Shown piece after piece: positions 16,887-25,240 of a DNA stretch of 64,000 nucleotides. The DNA lies in contig NZ_JAINFL010000002.1 in the NCBI RefSeq assembly GCF_022458895.1, forward strand, positions 496,001 to 560,000, given 5' to 3'. How positions within the stretch are numbered: position 1 is the first letter of the stretch; each line of letters starts with the position of its first letter. The notes under the pieces are model-generated. The model had not been told where the DNA came from. It was given only the letters and a program-made list of their open reading frames with translations, and did not search any database. Origin of the DNA: Roseihalotalea indica (lineage in GTDB: Bacteria > Bacteroidota > Bacteroidia > Cytophagales > Cyclobacteriaceae). The position numbers were made by a program, and so were the translations under genes.

Positions 16887-17553
16887 ATATCATTTTATTT
16901 TTAACAGGAACTACTGAACCCTTTATCATAGTGCCTTCCGGCCTAGAATCCAGACCACGACTGTAAGTAACAGTATAGCCTTTGTTTGGATTGTTGTCAT
17001 ACGAGCCAAAAGCCAGCACAACTACCTGTTCAAAAGAGATAGCGGTTTCCTTCCAAGCTTTTTCGCGAGCATTAACTATAATGAAAAATTTCTTGGATTT
17101 GGAGAAAAAACGTTCCCTGCCGGGACGAGCCAAGTCAACCACTTCATCTTCTAGTATTTGATCATCCTGCCATCCCTCTTTGATATAAAGAAAAATATTA
17201 TCCTCGTCCGGAATATTTCCTAGCTCTCTGATCTGAATTCCTCTGATGTATTGCTTGTACCAGGTAAAAGGCTTATTATTAATGGAGAAATGCAATTTCT
17301 TCTTTACAAAGAAATACTCAGTTTCTGGCCTGGCTAGGTTTACTTGGTTGTCGTTCTCAATCAGTTCATCAGTGTAAGGCTTGCTGATTGATAGATATAA
17401 TTCTGTTTCCAGCGGTATTCCAGCCAGTTGTTTCAACTCGGCACCCGTCTTATATTGATCAACAGTCTCGTATTGCTTGCCTTCGATTACAAACTTTAAA
17501 GGCGTTCTTTGATTAGGGGCATGCTTCCCCCCTTCATGATTATAAAAACTCAT
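16858..17553 (-). CDS. Multi-ubiquitin protein with three tandem ubiquitin-like domains
   Basis: A 231-residue protein made of three beta-grasp repeats, roughly residues 17-82, 84-150 and 152-231. The first two share a repeated plan: KFVIEGKQYE...ELKQLAGIP...LYLSI...VNLARPETEYFF versus HFSINNKPFT...IRELGNIP...LFLYI...VDLARPGRERFF. The third begins KFFIIVNAREKAW and ends IFDVTATDKS. This is the bacterial multi-ubiquitin family found with ThiF and DUF6527 partners. There is no C-terminal Gly-Gly, so conjugation must use another C-terminal chemistry or follow processing. It is upstream of and overlaps the E1-like gene. Confidence 0.85.
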   Translation of the reverse strand: MSFYNHEGGKHAPNQRTPLKFVIEGKQYETVDQYKTGAELKQLAGIPLETELYLSISKPYTDELIENDNQVNLARPETEYFFVKKKLHFSINNKPFTWYKQYIRGIQIRELGNIPDEDNIFLYIKEGWQDDQILEDEVVDLARPGRERFFSKSKKFFIIVNAREKAWKETAISFEQVVVLAFGSYDNNPNKGYTVTYSRGLDSRPEGTMIKGSVVPVKNKMIFDVTATDKS

Positions 17554-17868
17554 GTGATTTTAATTTGATGTTATTATAAGTGGACACTATTGCCTATCAT
17601 TTCAGCAATAAATCGGCTTGGCCGATGGAGAAGATTCAATTAGCTGCTCTTAAAAAATTTAATCTGTTAACATCAAGCTTTACCACCAGAATTTTGCAGA
17701 TGGTAAGTTTAAAATCACCGAAAGCTTTTTTATTTCAAATAAAGGAGGTAGTTTTGAGATGCAAAACAATACTACCAAGAGCCTAGCAAGGGCTTTTGTT
17801 TCCTTAATGGAATTAAGCCAGGTGGTTTTCGCCTGGTTTTTATTTTTTCTTTTTGGTGTTCATAGTAT
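17554..17868. other. Interrupting region inside the minus-strand defence genes
   Basis: A 315-base gap between the DUF2188 and multi-ubiquitin genes. On the plus strand it holds two consecutive hairpins with T-runs and a possible 37-codon reading frame behind an AAAGGAGGT box (listed separately). No conserved gene was recognised. It may instead carry the leftward promoter for the ubiquitin-like genes. Confidence 0.5.
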
Positions 17869-17872
17869 CTAG
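17759..17872 (+). CDS. Possible 37-residue membrane peptide (doubtful)
   Basis: An ATG ten bases after GGAGG (17744-17748) opens a 37-codon frame reading MQNNTTKSLARAFVSLMELS and then a hydrophobic end VVFAWFLFFLFGVHSI. A short polar head with a hydrophobic tail is the plan of small membrane-acting peptides. Against it, the frame contains a terminator-like hairpin, Bacteroidota rarely depend on Shine-Dalgarno boxes, and there is no homology to lean on. It overlaps the DUF2188 stop by four bases on the opposite strand. Confidence 0.2.
   Translation: MQNNTTKSLARAFVSLMELSQVVFAWFLFFLFGVHSI
17777..17850 (+). terminator. Double hairpin with T-runs on the plus strand
   Basis: The first hairpin is AAGAGCC (17777-17783) with GGCTTTT (17791-17797). 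The second has a ten-bp stem, AAGCCAGGTG (17815-17824) with CGCCTGGTTT (17830-17839), loop GTTTT, followed by TTATTTTTTC. The second looks like a good rightward terminator, yet no convincing rightward gene precedes it. A short non-coding transcript starting in the gap would explain it. Confidence 0.55.
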
Positions 17873-18114
17873 TGTTTTGTATCTTTCACTGACCTTGGGT
17901 CATTTCCTGGCTTCACCGTATCGCTATCCCTAATGGGGCCTCCATTGGGTCGATGAATTCTGACCTCACCTCCACCATTATTCGACGAAAACTGTTTAGC
18001 TAGCTTCTCAGCCTCTTTCTGAGTGCCTACAATAGCAGAAGCTATTTTACCTCCCTCTTTTTGGACATTCCAACTGTCCTGTCCTTTTTTTTGCGTTACA
18101 TGATAATTAGCCAT
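17869..18114 (-). CDS. Small DUF2188 protein
   Basis: An 81-residue protein opening NYHVTQKKGQDSWNVQKEGG followed by KIASAIVGTQKEAEKLAKQF and GGEVRIHRPNGGPIRDSDT, a close match to the DUF2188 plan. It has two beta strands around a W-x-V-x-K-E-G core, a helix, and a final strand with an R/G-rich turn. Its function is unknown; such proteins often sit in accessory regions. It starts 20 bases after the stop of the subtilisin-like peptidase gene on the same strand and probably shares its transcript. Confidence 0.75.
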   Translation of the reverse strand: MANYHVTQKKGQDSWNVQKEGGKIASAIVGTQKEAEKLAKQFSSNNGGGEVRIHRPNGGPIRDSDTVKPGNDPRSVKDTKH

Positions 18115-18134
18115 AACTATATTTATTTTTGATG

Positions 18135-20618
18135 TTATACTCTTGGAACAACACGTGTTGCTGTTTTGATATCTACTGCCTGTACTCCTAAAGACTGAAG
18201 CATCTGTCGCATGTCATTAAATACTGGTTTTTCCCTGTTGGGGTCAGAGATTGTTAGTATAGCTGTAAACGGCACACCGGCTCTTGGTAAACTTACTCCA
18301 TCCCGTGCTAAATACTCAACATCCAATGTCCAATCTGTTGTCGGCCCTACCCCTCTTGGAAAGGTTTTTTCGTAAGCTTTTACGGGACTCCATTTGAACG
18401 AATGTTGTATTTGATCTTTTTCATACAAGCTGCTATCACCATCCTCTGGAGTATATATAGCATTTAAACGTCCTAAATACTTCCCATTCTTTTGCAACTG
18501 ACGTAGGGCAGCATCAATATTGATTCTCACAAACTCTGAGCCGTATCTATAATCAAACTGGGGAGTGCTGACTATAGTAAGTTTAGCGTGACCAAAACAT
18601 TTTCCATCTCGCACTAAACTGGAGGGCCATGTAAATTTAAAACTCATTTTATGACCATTCATAGCTCTGTTGGCAAATACTAGGGTGATGGCTGAAGGAT
18701 CTCCATTTAAGATTTCTTCTGATCCCTTGGGTATACCAAAACCGATCAGATGTTTTGTTACTGTTCTAAGATTTTTATCATTTAAAGCATCAGGTAGGAC
18801 GGCGTGATGAATACCAAGCGCTATGAGTGTCTCTCTTGAGACGACCCCTTCAATAGCATGATCAAGGCTCGCCAGTGTTTTAGCAACATTGGGGGCTGCG
18901 TAACTTGTACCGCAGCCATCAACTATTTTACTGGTAGTATCTAATGAAAGTAAACCATGCCCCAGAGAGGGATGACTCGTTCCGCAACCGCCGACATGTG
19001 CAAGGTCTGGCTTAAGTCCGACTCTTAATCCTGGCCCTCTGCAGCTATAGTTGCTTAAAGCATAAGGTACAATTCCGTCTACATGAGGCGGATTTAAGGC
19101 AGTTACACTAATATTTCTACAGCTTTCAGCAGGTTTTTTTATGGTATCGTTTATTGATGATGCAAGAATCTTTAAAGCTTCGAAATTATCAGCAGGCCAC
19201 TCTCTTCTAACATCGTTCTGCTTAGTGTTACCAGCTGAGATTATGAAAATTATGTCGTTTTCTTCGGCTATTTTATCCAAAATTTGTGCAGGAACACTGT
19301 ATCCAGTAGTGGACGCATGCTCCTCTATATTCAAACTAAAATTGAAAATCCGAACACCTGTTCTAGCAGTGAGTTCTTGAACAGCAATTTCCAACTCATT
19401 GAAAAATTCAAGAGGTCTTGAATAATAAGAGACATATCTGTCTGAACGTGGCAAAATGTCCAAATCGATAATATTACAGCCATCGTTCTCTCTACATATA
19501 GCATTTCCATTAAGCGTCTGTCCCACAATGGAGAGCCCCGCTATGAAAGTCCCATGATCTTCATCTTTATCCGAAGGGCTTATTAATCCCCACCGATCCT
19601 CGATCCACTGACCGTACACATCAGATACTCCACCATCAACTATACATATTTTAGGGTAACCTGTTTTCTCATTGAACTTAGGGATTAAAAAATTTTCTCC
19701 CTTCTTCAGAGAGTTCTTGATATTGCTTTTGGCAATAGTTGGTGGCAGAATAATTTTCTTGACTAATGGGTGTTTCCCTAAAAAATCAAGTAACTCCCTA
19801 TGTTTATTTAAATCTAAATCAATATCTTTCTTTACGCCAGATTTACTTGCGGCCGAAATGGCTGGAAATAACTGGATGACCGGTAGGGTTGAGCTTTTCT
19901 CTAGTTTAACACCGAAAATAACATCAGTCCCTGAGCCACTAGTAATTCTTGATGCAAATAAGCCACTACCAAATGCTTCCAACCCCTCAAAAAAGCTTTT
20001 AAATAAATTAAATTTATATTGACTTAGAACATCCCAATTCTGTCTTGCCGGTGGTGCATCAAACAATTCAACTATATACGAACCTCCTGTCTGAGGGTTA
20101 GCAAGCCATTCTATTGCTTCTTTAACTGAAAAATTTCGCTTATCATCAGCAGTATAGGGTGTAATTTCCTGAATTGCCCCGACTTCACTCCTAAGCCTTG
20201 AAGGGCTAGGTTCGTTTTTACCACCTTTCTCTTTGTAGCGTGTCTCGGTTTCAGCTTGACCAAATTTTTTATTTATTTGGTCAATACTTTCCGGCGTCAG
20301 TTCAACAAATAACTCTCCAAGATCACCTGCGCCAACGACCGGTGCTATATCTGGCTTGAATATTTGAGAAGTTGGACGATGGCTTTTAGCTAATGCTGCT
20401 TGTTTTAATGTCACTTTTACATAAGAGACGGGTGCAAAACTACTAATAAGCTGCATACTTCTGATTTCGTTCAGCTGCTTTTGGAGATGATCTCTGTGCT
20501 CGACAAATTCTATATCGTTACCAGCAAAAAAATCTTTTGCTGGCCCTCCACCGCGACGATCCCAAGATTCAATGAAGTCATTGGTATTTAAAATTATCTG
20601 AACAGGGCTGTTTGCCAT
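18135..20618 (-). CDS. Subtilisin-like serine peptidase (S8 family)
   Basis: An 827-residue protein without signal peptide, hence cytoplasmic. Residues 1-310 form an N-terminal non-catalytic region; the subtilase domain covers about 320-620, with Asp328 in ICIVDGG, His355 in DEDHGTFIAGL, the oxyanion Asn464 in SAGN and Ser572 in GCGTSYAAPN. A beta-rich C-terminal region follows to the end. It is 19 bases downstream of an AAA ATPase gene. S8 peptidase/AAA pairs recur as neighbours in bacteria and are suspected defence or stress systems; the ATPase probably controls or feeds the peptidase. The target is unknown. Confidence 0.85.
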   Translation of the reverse strand: MANSPVQIILNTNDFIESWDRRGGGPAKDFFAGNDIEFVEHRDHLQKQLNEIRSMQLISSFAPVSYVKVTLKQAALAKSHRPTSQIFKPDIAPVVGAGDLGELFVELTPESIDQINKKFGQAETETRYKEKGGKNEPSPSRLRSEVGAIQEITPYTADDKRNFSVKEAIEWLANPQTGGSYIVELFDAPPARQNWDVLSQYKFNLFKSFFEGLEAFGSGLFASRITSGSGTDVIFGVKLEKSSTLPVIQLFPAISAASKSGVKKDIDLDLNKHRELLDFLGKHPLVKKIILPPTIAKSNIKNSLKKGENFLIPKFNEKTGYPKICIVDGGVSDVYGQWIEDRWGLISPSDKDEDHGTFIAGLSIVGQTLNGNAICRENDGCNIIDLDILPRSDRYVSYYSRPLEFFNELEIAVQELTARTGVRIFNFSLNIEEHASTTGYSVPAQILDKIAEENDIIFIISAGNTKQNDVRREWPADNFEALKILASSINDTIKKPAESCRNISVTALNPPHVDGIVPYALSNYSCRGPGLRVGLKPDLAHVGGCGTSHPSLGHGLLSLDTTSKIVDGCGTSYAAPNVAKTLASLDHAIEGVVSRETLIALGIHHAVLPDALNDKNLRTVTKHLIGFGIPKGSEEILNGDPSAITLVFANRAMNGHKMSFKFTWPSSLVRDGKCFGHAKLTIVSTPQFDYRYGSEFVRINIDAALRQLQKNGKYLGRLNAIYTPEDGDSSLYEKDQIQHSFKWSPVKAYEKTFPRGVGPTTDWTLDVEYLARDGVSLPRAGVPFTAILTISDPNREKPVFNDMRQMLQSLGVQAVDIKTATRVVPRV

Positions 20619-20637
20619 AACTTTACATTTTAGATTT

Positions 20638-21816
20638 TTACCCGTCTTTTAGCTTCGCCAGTTGTTTACTTAAGGATGAAGGTGTCATACCAAATAACAG
20701 TGCTACATCCTTTTGCTTAAAAGAATAACTCTTGTCATTTATTAACATCATAATAAAGTCTTCATCACTGTGCAGCATGATGTTCCTTTTTTCAGCATTT
20801 ACTCTTCCAGAGTTTAATAATGCAAACTGCTTCAAAACGAAAACAATATTGATATTTTTCTTTAATACAAATGCCCTTTTTAACCACTTTGATAACATTT
20901 CAGCATCCGCCCCCGAAGATCCTTCAAGACACCATGCCAAGAATTTAATTTCACTCTCATTGAACTCTAAAGGCTTCAAGAATTTTTTCAGCAAAAGCAT
21001 CATGACTTCAGGAGAAGGTTTAGGTATTTCAATTTGTATATCAAACCTTCTCCAAATTGCCGGATCTAAAAGACTTTCATGATTGGTTACACCTATTGTA
21101 AACCCTTTTTCATCTCGCGAATCCAAACTTTGTAATAGCGTATTCACCACCCTTTTTACTTCACCCACTTCTTGTGGGTCGTTGCGAAGTTTGGCAATGG
21201 CATCAAACTCATCGAGCAAGAGAACGCATTTGTACCTATTGGCGAAAGCAAATAGATTTCCAATGTTTCTTGAAGTAGTACCTAGGAATGAAGACATTAA
21301 CCCTTCCAGTCGAGCTAATACCACTGGTAGGCCAATCTGTTTTGCTATCCATTTAGCCAGGTGCGTTTTTCCGGTCCCAGGCAAGCCATAAATCAAGCAT
21401 GAGCTTGCTGGGGCAGCATTAATATCCAAGAGTTGATCAAACTTCTTCCATTCATTTACGAGGGACTGAATTGCTAATTGAATATTATCATTAAAAGAAG
21501 GCACATCATCTGGTAGATCAGAAATGAAGAAAACCTCTGCCAAAGGAGTGGATGTTTCCTTATCAACAGGAATAGGAGCTTTCGGAGTTAGCTCCTCGCC
21601 GGTGGCAATAACAAAGGATTTTTGAATTTTGCTGGGGGACATATCAGTACTAGCTTGTGAAGAAGTCAATAACCCTTCCAAGGATTTTGCCTCCTTAGTA
21701 TAACCATCTTTCTCTAGGCTAACCTTTAACCTGTTGACTTGATGGGTGATCGCATCATTAGGGTTTGCAAGTGCTGATCTACATAAAGCCTGTATAATAT
21801 TAAAGTATTTGACCAT
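20638..21816 (-). CDS. AAA ATPase paired with the S8 peptidase
   Basis: A 392-residue AAA protein. Residues 1-95 are a helical N-terminal part; the ATPase core has Walker A GLPGTGKT at 144-151, Walker B VLLLDEFDAI from about 198, sensor 1 GVTNH and an Arg-finger region AIWRRFD, as in ATPases of the FtsH/proteasome-activator type. The last 25 residues (KDVALLFGMTPSSLSKQLAK) look like a helix-turn-helix, which would be unusual for an unfoldase and could allow DNA binding or autoregulation. It appears to be the first gene of the leftward defence operon. Confidence 0.85.
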   Translation of the reverse strand: MVKYFNIIQALCRSALANPNDAITHQVNRLKVSLEKDGYTKEAKSLEGLLTSSQASTDMSPSKIQKSFVIATGEELTPKAPIPVDKETSTPLAEVFFISDLPDDVPSFNDNIQLAIQSLVNEWKKFDQLLDINAAPASSCLIYGLPGTGKTHLAKWIAKQIGLPVVLARLEGLMSSFLGTTSRNIGNLFAFANRYKCVLLLDEFDAIAKLRNDPQEVGEVKRVVNTLLQSLDSRDEKGFTIGVTNHESLLDPAIWRRFDIQIEIPKPSPEVMMLLLKKFLKPLEFNESEIKFLAWCLEGSSGADAEMLSKWLKRAFVLKKNINIVFVLKQFALLNSGRVNAEKRNIMLHSDEDFIMMLINDKSYSFKQKDVALLFGMTPSSLSKQLAKLKDG

Positions 21817-22260
21817 TTAAGATATTAGTTTTCACTTTCAATTTCCAATTATAAGAAATTTATTTCTAATAATTTAAATAAATATCAAATTACCCGAAAT
21901 TTATTTCTTAAAAAGGAATTATATAGTATGTCAAGCTTTTCTCTTATGTATTATAATTTTCAATTATTGAGTGGCTTGGTACTGGCTTATTTTGCATATA
22001 CTTCATTCCTCTATTAGTAGCATTTTTTCTCTTTTTTAAGCTCAAATGCTTTTTTACCCCACACAAAGTTTTTACAAATGGAAAGGGCAAAGGTAGACTT
22101 ACTATGCCGGACATAGGCAAGAAATTCCGGCATAAAGCTTATTCTCTATGCCTGGCAAGTTTATTCCGTTGCTTCATTGCCCTAAATCCGCCCTTAAGTC
22201 TGGAAGTGGCCTATCAATTTTTTACACCGTCTCGCATTCGGGACATAAATCTTCCATACT
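21817..22260. other. Divergent intergenic region between defence operon and ArdC gene
   Basis: Very AT-rich near 21840-21960, expected to contain the leftward promoter of the AAA/S8 genes and a rightward promoter for ArdC. An inverted repeat, ATGCCGGA at 22104-22111 and TCCGGCAT at 22126-22133, lies 127 bases before the ArdC start and may be an operator. No reliable gene was seen. Confidence 0.5.
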
Positions 22261-23181
22261 ATGAAAAAGACCCACAAATCTCAGTCTCGTCAAGATGCCT
22301 ACCAACTTGTTACTGACATCATCATCCATAAGTTAGAGCAGGGCGTTATTCCCTGGAAGAAAAGCTGGAGCTCACAAGGCCCCGCGGCCAACTACCTCAC
22401 TAAAAAGGCCTACCGGGGTATCAATGCTTTATTGTTGAACAGTCCAGGGGCGGTGTATCCTTACTTTCTTACCTTCCGACAAGCTCAAAAGCTGGGAGGC
22501 ATGATTCGAAAAGGCGCACAATCGCTTCCGGTGGTGTACTGGCAGTGGTACTATACACATAAGGAAACCGGCCGCAAGCTGACCGAGGAAGAAGCCAAGG
22601 CCCTTCCCAGTTCCGAAGTAGAACGCAGCGCTTTTCTACGCTACTACCGGGTCTTTAACATCCAGGATACCGAAGGCATTGACCTGACGTTTCCCGCGAC
22701 ACATACTTTTTCCCTGGAGAACGATAAGCTTATGCAAGGCTTTCAACCCTTACACAGTATGCCTCATTCCGTAGCCGTCAAAACACAGAGTAATAGCCCA
22801 TACTATCATCCCCGGCACGACTACATCAATATGCCCGCCATGACTGCCTTTCCCAGCATGGAAGCCTACTTCCAGGTACTCTACCACGAACTGATCCACG
22901 CTACCGGGCATTCCAAGCGACTCAATCGTAGCGGTGTAAGTGAACCTCAACCCTTTGGCTCCTGGACCTACAGCCAGGAAGAACTCATCGCCGAGATGGG
23001 TGCCAGCTTTCTTTCTAACCTGATGGGAATGCAAAACGAGGAAGAACTCAATGATGCGGCTTCCTACATCCAAGGGTGGCTCAAGGTACTGAAGAACGAT
23101 AAGCGTTTCGTCATCGAAGCCGCCCAGAAAGCCCAGCGTGCTACTGACTACATCATGGGCTATCAGGAGGGGGCTCCGTGA
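22261..23181 (+). CDS. ArdC-like antirestriction protein (ssDNA-binding plus zincin metallopeptidase)
   Basis: A 306-residue protein. The N-terminal ssDNA-binding region (about 10-130) includes EQGVIPWKKSW, AYRGINALLL and FLTFRQAQKLGG. The C-terminal zincin domain carries the metal site HELIH at 209-213 within YHELIHATGHSKR and a later Glu in EELIAEMGASFL. ArdC-type proteins are carried by conjugative elements and protect incoming single-stranded DNA from host restriction. It heads the plus-strand replication/mobilization block. Confidence 0.85.
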   Translation: MKKTHKSQSRQDAYQLVTDIIIHKLEQGVIPWKKSWSSQGPAANYLTKKAYRGINALLLNSPGAVYPYFLTFRQAQKLGGMIRKGAQSLPVVYWQWYYTHKETGRKLTEEEAKALPSSEVERSAFLRYYRVFNIQDTEGIDLTFPATHTFSLENDKLMQGFQPLHSMPHSVAVKTQSNSPYYHPRHDYINMPAMTAFPSMEAYFQVLYHELIHATGHSKRLNRSGVSEPQPFGSWTYSQEELIAEMGASFLSNLMGMQNEEELNDAASYIQGWLKVLKNDKRFVIEAAQKAQRATDYIMGYQEGAP

Positions 23182-23569
23182 CCCGGACTAACCTCCCTTT
23201 TTTTTGCAATCAATCATCGTTAACCTCTTGTTTCAATTATCGCTTTGCCTGTCTGCATCACTAATATATAACCCACCCACCCTTCAGAGGTGTAGCCAGA
23301 AAGAGTCGCATGAATGATTATCCCGTCGCGAAAGCCAGTGCCTATTTCGCACTTCCTTCACTGATCCCTACAACTAGGCACCCACTTTCGTTTACGCACA
23401 CCACCAAGTACTTAGTACACAGAGGTTCTCCCATCACAAAGGTGGAAGCGATTCTTTCCGGCTAGGTTAGATTGATCCCGGTCAGGGTAAGATAGAGTAT
23501 ACTACAAATCGTAGCAAAAGCTATGGATACTCCGATAAATGTATTACTTAGCAGAAAAAAATACGTACC
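23182..23569. other. Intergenic region downstream of ArdC
   Basis: A 388-base gap. A weak GGAGG/CCTCC pairing followed by eight Ts (23201-23208) may end the ArdC transcript. The rest shows no gene and no RNA that I recognise; it should carry the promoter of the next regulator. Confidence 0.4.
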
Positions 23570-23932
23570 ATGTCTGAGGAAAAGAAAAGCGTTCACCAGA
23601 AATTTGCCGAAGTCTTAGAAGCCCTTGATACCAACGCTTACCAAGTTAGCAAACGCTTGGGCCTGAACAGTCCGGATAAGTACTACAAGATCGAGAAAGG
23701 ACAGGTGAAGCCCAGCTTTGATACGCTGGCTCAAATCGTTAGCCTTTACCCGCAGGTAAATGTCAACTACTACTTTAAAGAGGATGTCCCCATGTTTGAA
23801 GAACCTCACCCGAACCCCTCTTCACCGAAGCCATTGGACGATCTACCACAACTACGCATTAAGCATTTGGAGCAAAAAGTAGCCATGCTGGAAGCTCAAA
23901 ATCAGGAACTCACAGCTAAATTGTTTAGATAG
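23570..23932 (+). CDS. XRE-type helix-turn-helix regulator with C-terminal coiled coil
   Basis: A 120-residue protein. Residues 8-70 form a Cro/CI-type HTH: FAEVLEALDTNAYQVSKRLG, DKYYKIEKGQVKPSFDTLA and IVSLYPQVNVNYYF. A proline-rich linker and a leucine-zipper-like tail (LRIKHLEQKVAMLEAQNQEL) follow, likely for dimerisation. This layout is common among regulators in Bacteroidota mobile elements. Its targets are unknown; it is isolated from the next gene by about 600 bases. Confidence 0.75.
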   Translation: MSEEKKSVHQKFAEVLEALDTNAYQVSKRLGLNSPDKYYKIEKGQVKPSFDTLAQIVSLYPQVNVNYYFKEDVPMFEEPHPNPSSPKPLDDLPQLRIKHLEQKVAMLEAQNQELTAKLFR

Positions 23933-24529
23933 CGCTTGATAGGCTATCCGCCTTCAGATTGCCATTACCTATTCACGGAATGCCTGCCTTCAAAGCGGAT
24001 AGACATATGTCGCCTCCATAAACCCACCGTCTTCCATCCTTACCAAGTTAACCCGCCTTGCCTGACTCGGGGTCCTATCTCAAACCCTCAAGGCAAAATA
24101 AATTGCCTCGTGCGGCGCAACCTTTGCCTCGGCAGCCTTGACCGTTTGAATCGGCGGGTTGCTGAACTCTTGTGGGGGAAGGCTGGCAGCGACGGCGGGT
24201 TCTCTTCCCTAGTCGAGCACCCCTAGCCGGGCGCCTTCTTTTCACTTTTCTGTGGGGAAAAGGTTAACCGCGATGCAAGATAAATGCCAAAACCTCATAG
24301 AATACGTATTTATTTATTATAACTTGAGCTTGAGAGCAGCTATATTCATGATAAAGTTTAACTTTAAGCATTAAAAATGGCTTATAATCTTCAGTTTATA
24401 ATACATAAGTTAGTATTTTTGTTATGATTATACGTATATAAATAGTATATTTATGGTATAGTCAGTCAGTGAAGTGCACCGCTGGATTGTCGCATCATTT
24501 ACCTTTTATCCATTTAAATTCTGTCAGTC
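23933..24529. other. Long intergenic region before the ssDNA-binding gene
   Basis: A 597-base gap. A 96-codon frame at 23936-24226 exists but has no credible protein character. The right part (24290-24470) is very AT-rich and should hold the promoter of the ssDNA-binding/nuclease genes. No tRNA or known RNA was recognised. Confidence 0.45.
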
Positions 24530-25162
24530 ATGGCAAACGAAAAAAAACTACTGTCCACTAGTGGGCATGCTCCCTCAGTGACCGAAGCCACCACCCTGGT
24601 CGCTCAGCAAAACAGGGTCACCTTCTTTGACAAGGGACATGAAATACCCGACAAGCGCAGCCAGTTTATGAAACTGGAACCTGGCAAGAACCGCTTTCGC
24701 TTTATCGGTCATCCTGTCTCTGGCTTTCTCTTCTTTGGTAAAGTCTCCCGCGAGGATGGCAGCGAAACGGTCAAGCCTTACCGCCGGCGTGAGAGTGAAG
24801 GAGAGTTCTCCCTAGAGGAAATGATCAACCGCAATGCCCGGCTAAATAAAGGCGGAGAGATGGAAGCGCAGAAGTACTTCGTGCTGAGTCTGGTGTATAA
24901 CTACCAGAAAGAAAAGCTCCAAGTGCTGGAAATTACCCAGAAGTCCATCCTGAAGGCCCTGAAAAGCTACGTGGATAGCGAAGAGTATGGACATCCAGCA
25001 GGTTATGACATTACCCTGGAAAAACGCGGGGAAAACCTAAATACGGAATATACCCTGATCGTAAGCCCGCCCAAACCACTTTCAGAAACTATTGTCCAGC
25101 AGATGGGAGAGCTCTCCTGTGATCTGGAAAAGATTTTTGAGGGCGAGTACCCCCTCGGGTAA
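24530..25162 (+). CDS. Phage-type single-stranded DNA-binding protein candidate
   Basis: A 210-residue protein. Its middle part, FMKLEPGKNRFRFIGHPVSG, then YFVLSLVYNYQKEKLQVLEI, TQKSILKALKSYVDSEEYGH and YDITLEKRGENLNTEYTLIV, follows the gp32-like ssDNA-binding plan of phage replication proteins, where an OB-fold is followed by a long helix and an acidic C-terminus (DLEKIFEGEYPLG). The acidic tail fits a protein that recruits replication partners. It is followed by a terminator-like hairpin and then two more replication/recombination-type genes. Family assignment is by pattern only. Confidence 0.6.
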   Translation: MANEKKLLSTSGHAPSVTEATTLVAQQNRVTFFDKGHEIPDKRSQFMKLEPGKNRFRFIGHPVSGFLFFGKVSREDGSETVKPYRRRESEGEFSLEEMINRNARLNKGGEMEAQKYFVLSLVYNYQKEKLQVLEITQKSILKALKSYVDSEEYGHPAGYDITLEKRGENLNTEYTLIVSPPKPLSETIVQQMGELSCDLEKIFEGEYPLG

Positions 25163-25174
25163 ACTCAACATCAA

Positions 25175-25215
25175 GGGAAGGAGAGAACTGCTTTCTCCTT
25201 CCCATCTTATTTTCC
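25175..25215 (+). terminator. Intrinsic terminator after the ssDNA-binding gene
   Basis: A ten-bp perfect stem, GGGAAGGAGA (25175-25184) with TCTCCTTCCC (25194-25203), is followed by ATCTTATTTTCC. It lies 12 bases after the stop codon and would uncouple expression of the ssDNA-binding gene from the genes downstream. Confidence 0.6.
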
Positions 25216-25240
25216 GTCCAATCTTCAAAACAATTATCCT

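Noticed and set aside
17580..17786. A 68-codon plus-strand frame in the defence gap
   Set aside because: No protein character or ribosome site; its end overlaps hairpins better explained as RNA structure.
22104..22316. A 70-codon frame upstream of and overlapping the ArdC start
   Set aside because: It starts in an inverted repeat and overlaps the ArdC gene in another frame; no family resemblance.
23936..24226. A 96-codon frame directly after the XRE regulator
   Set aside because: No recognisable domain, odd composition and no plausible spacing to partners; treated as non-coding.
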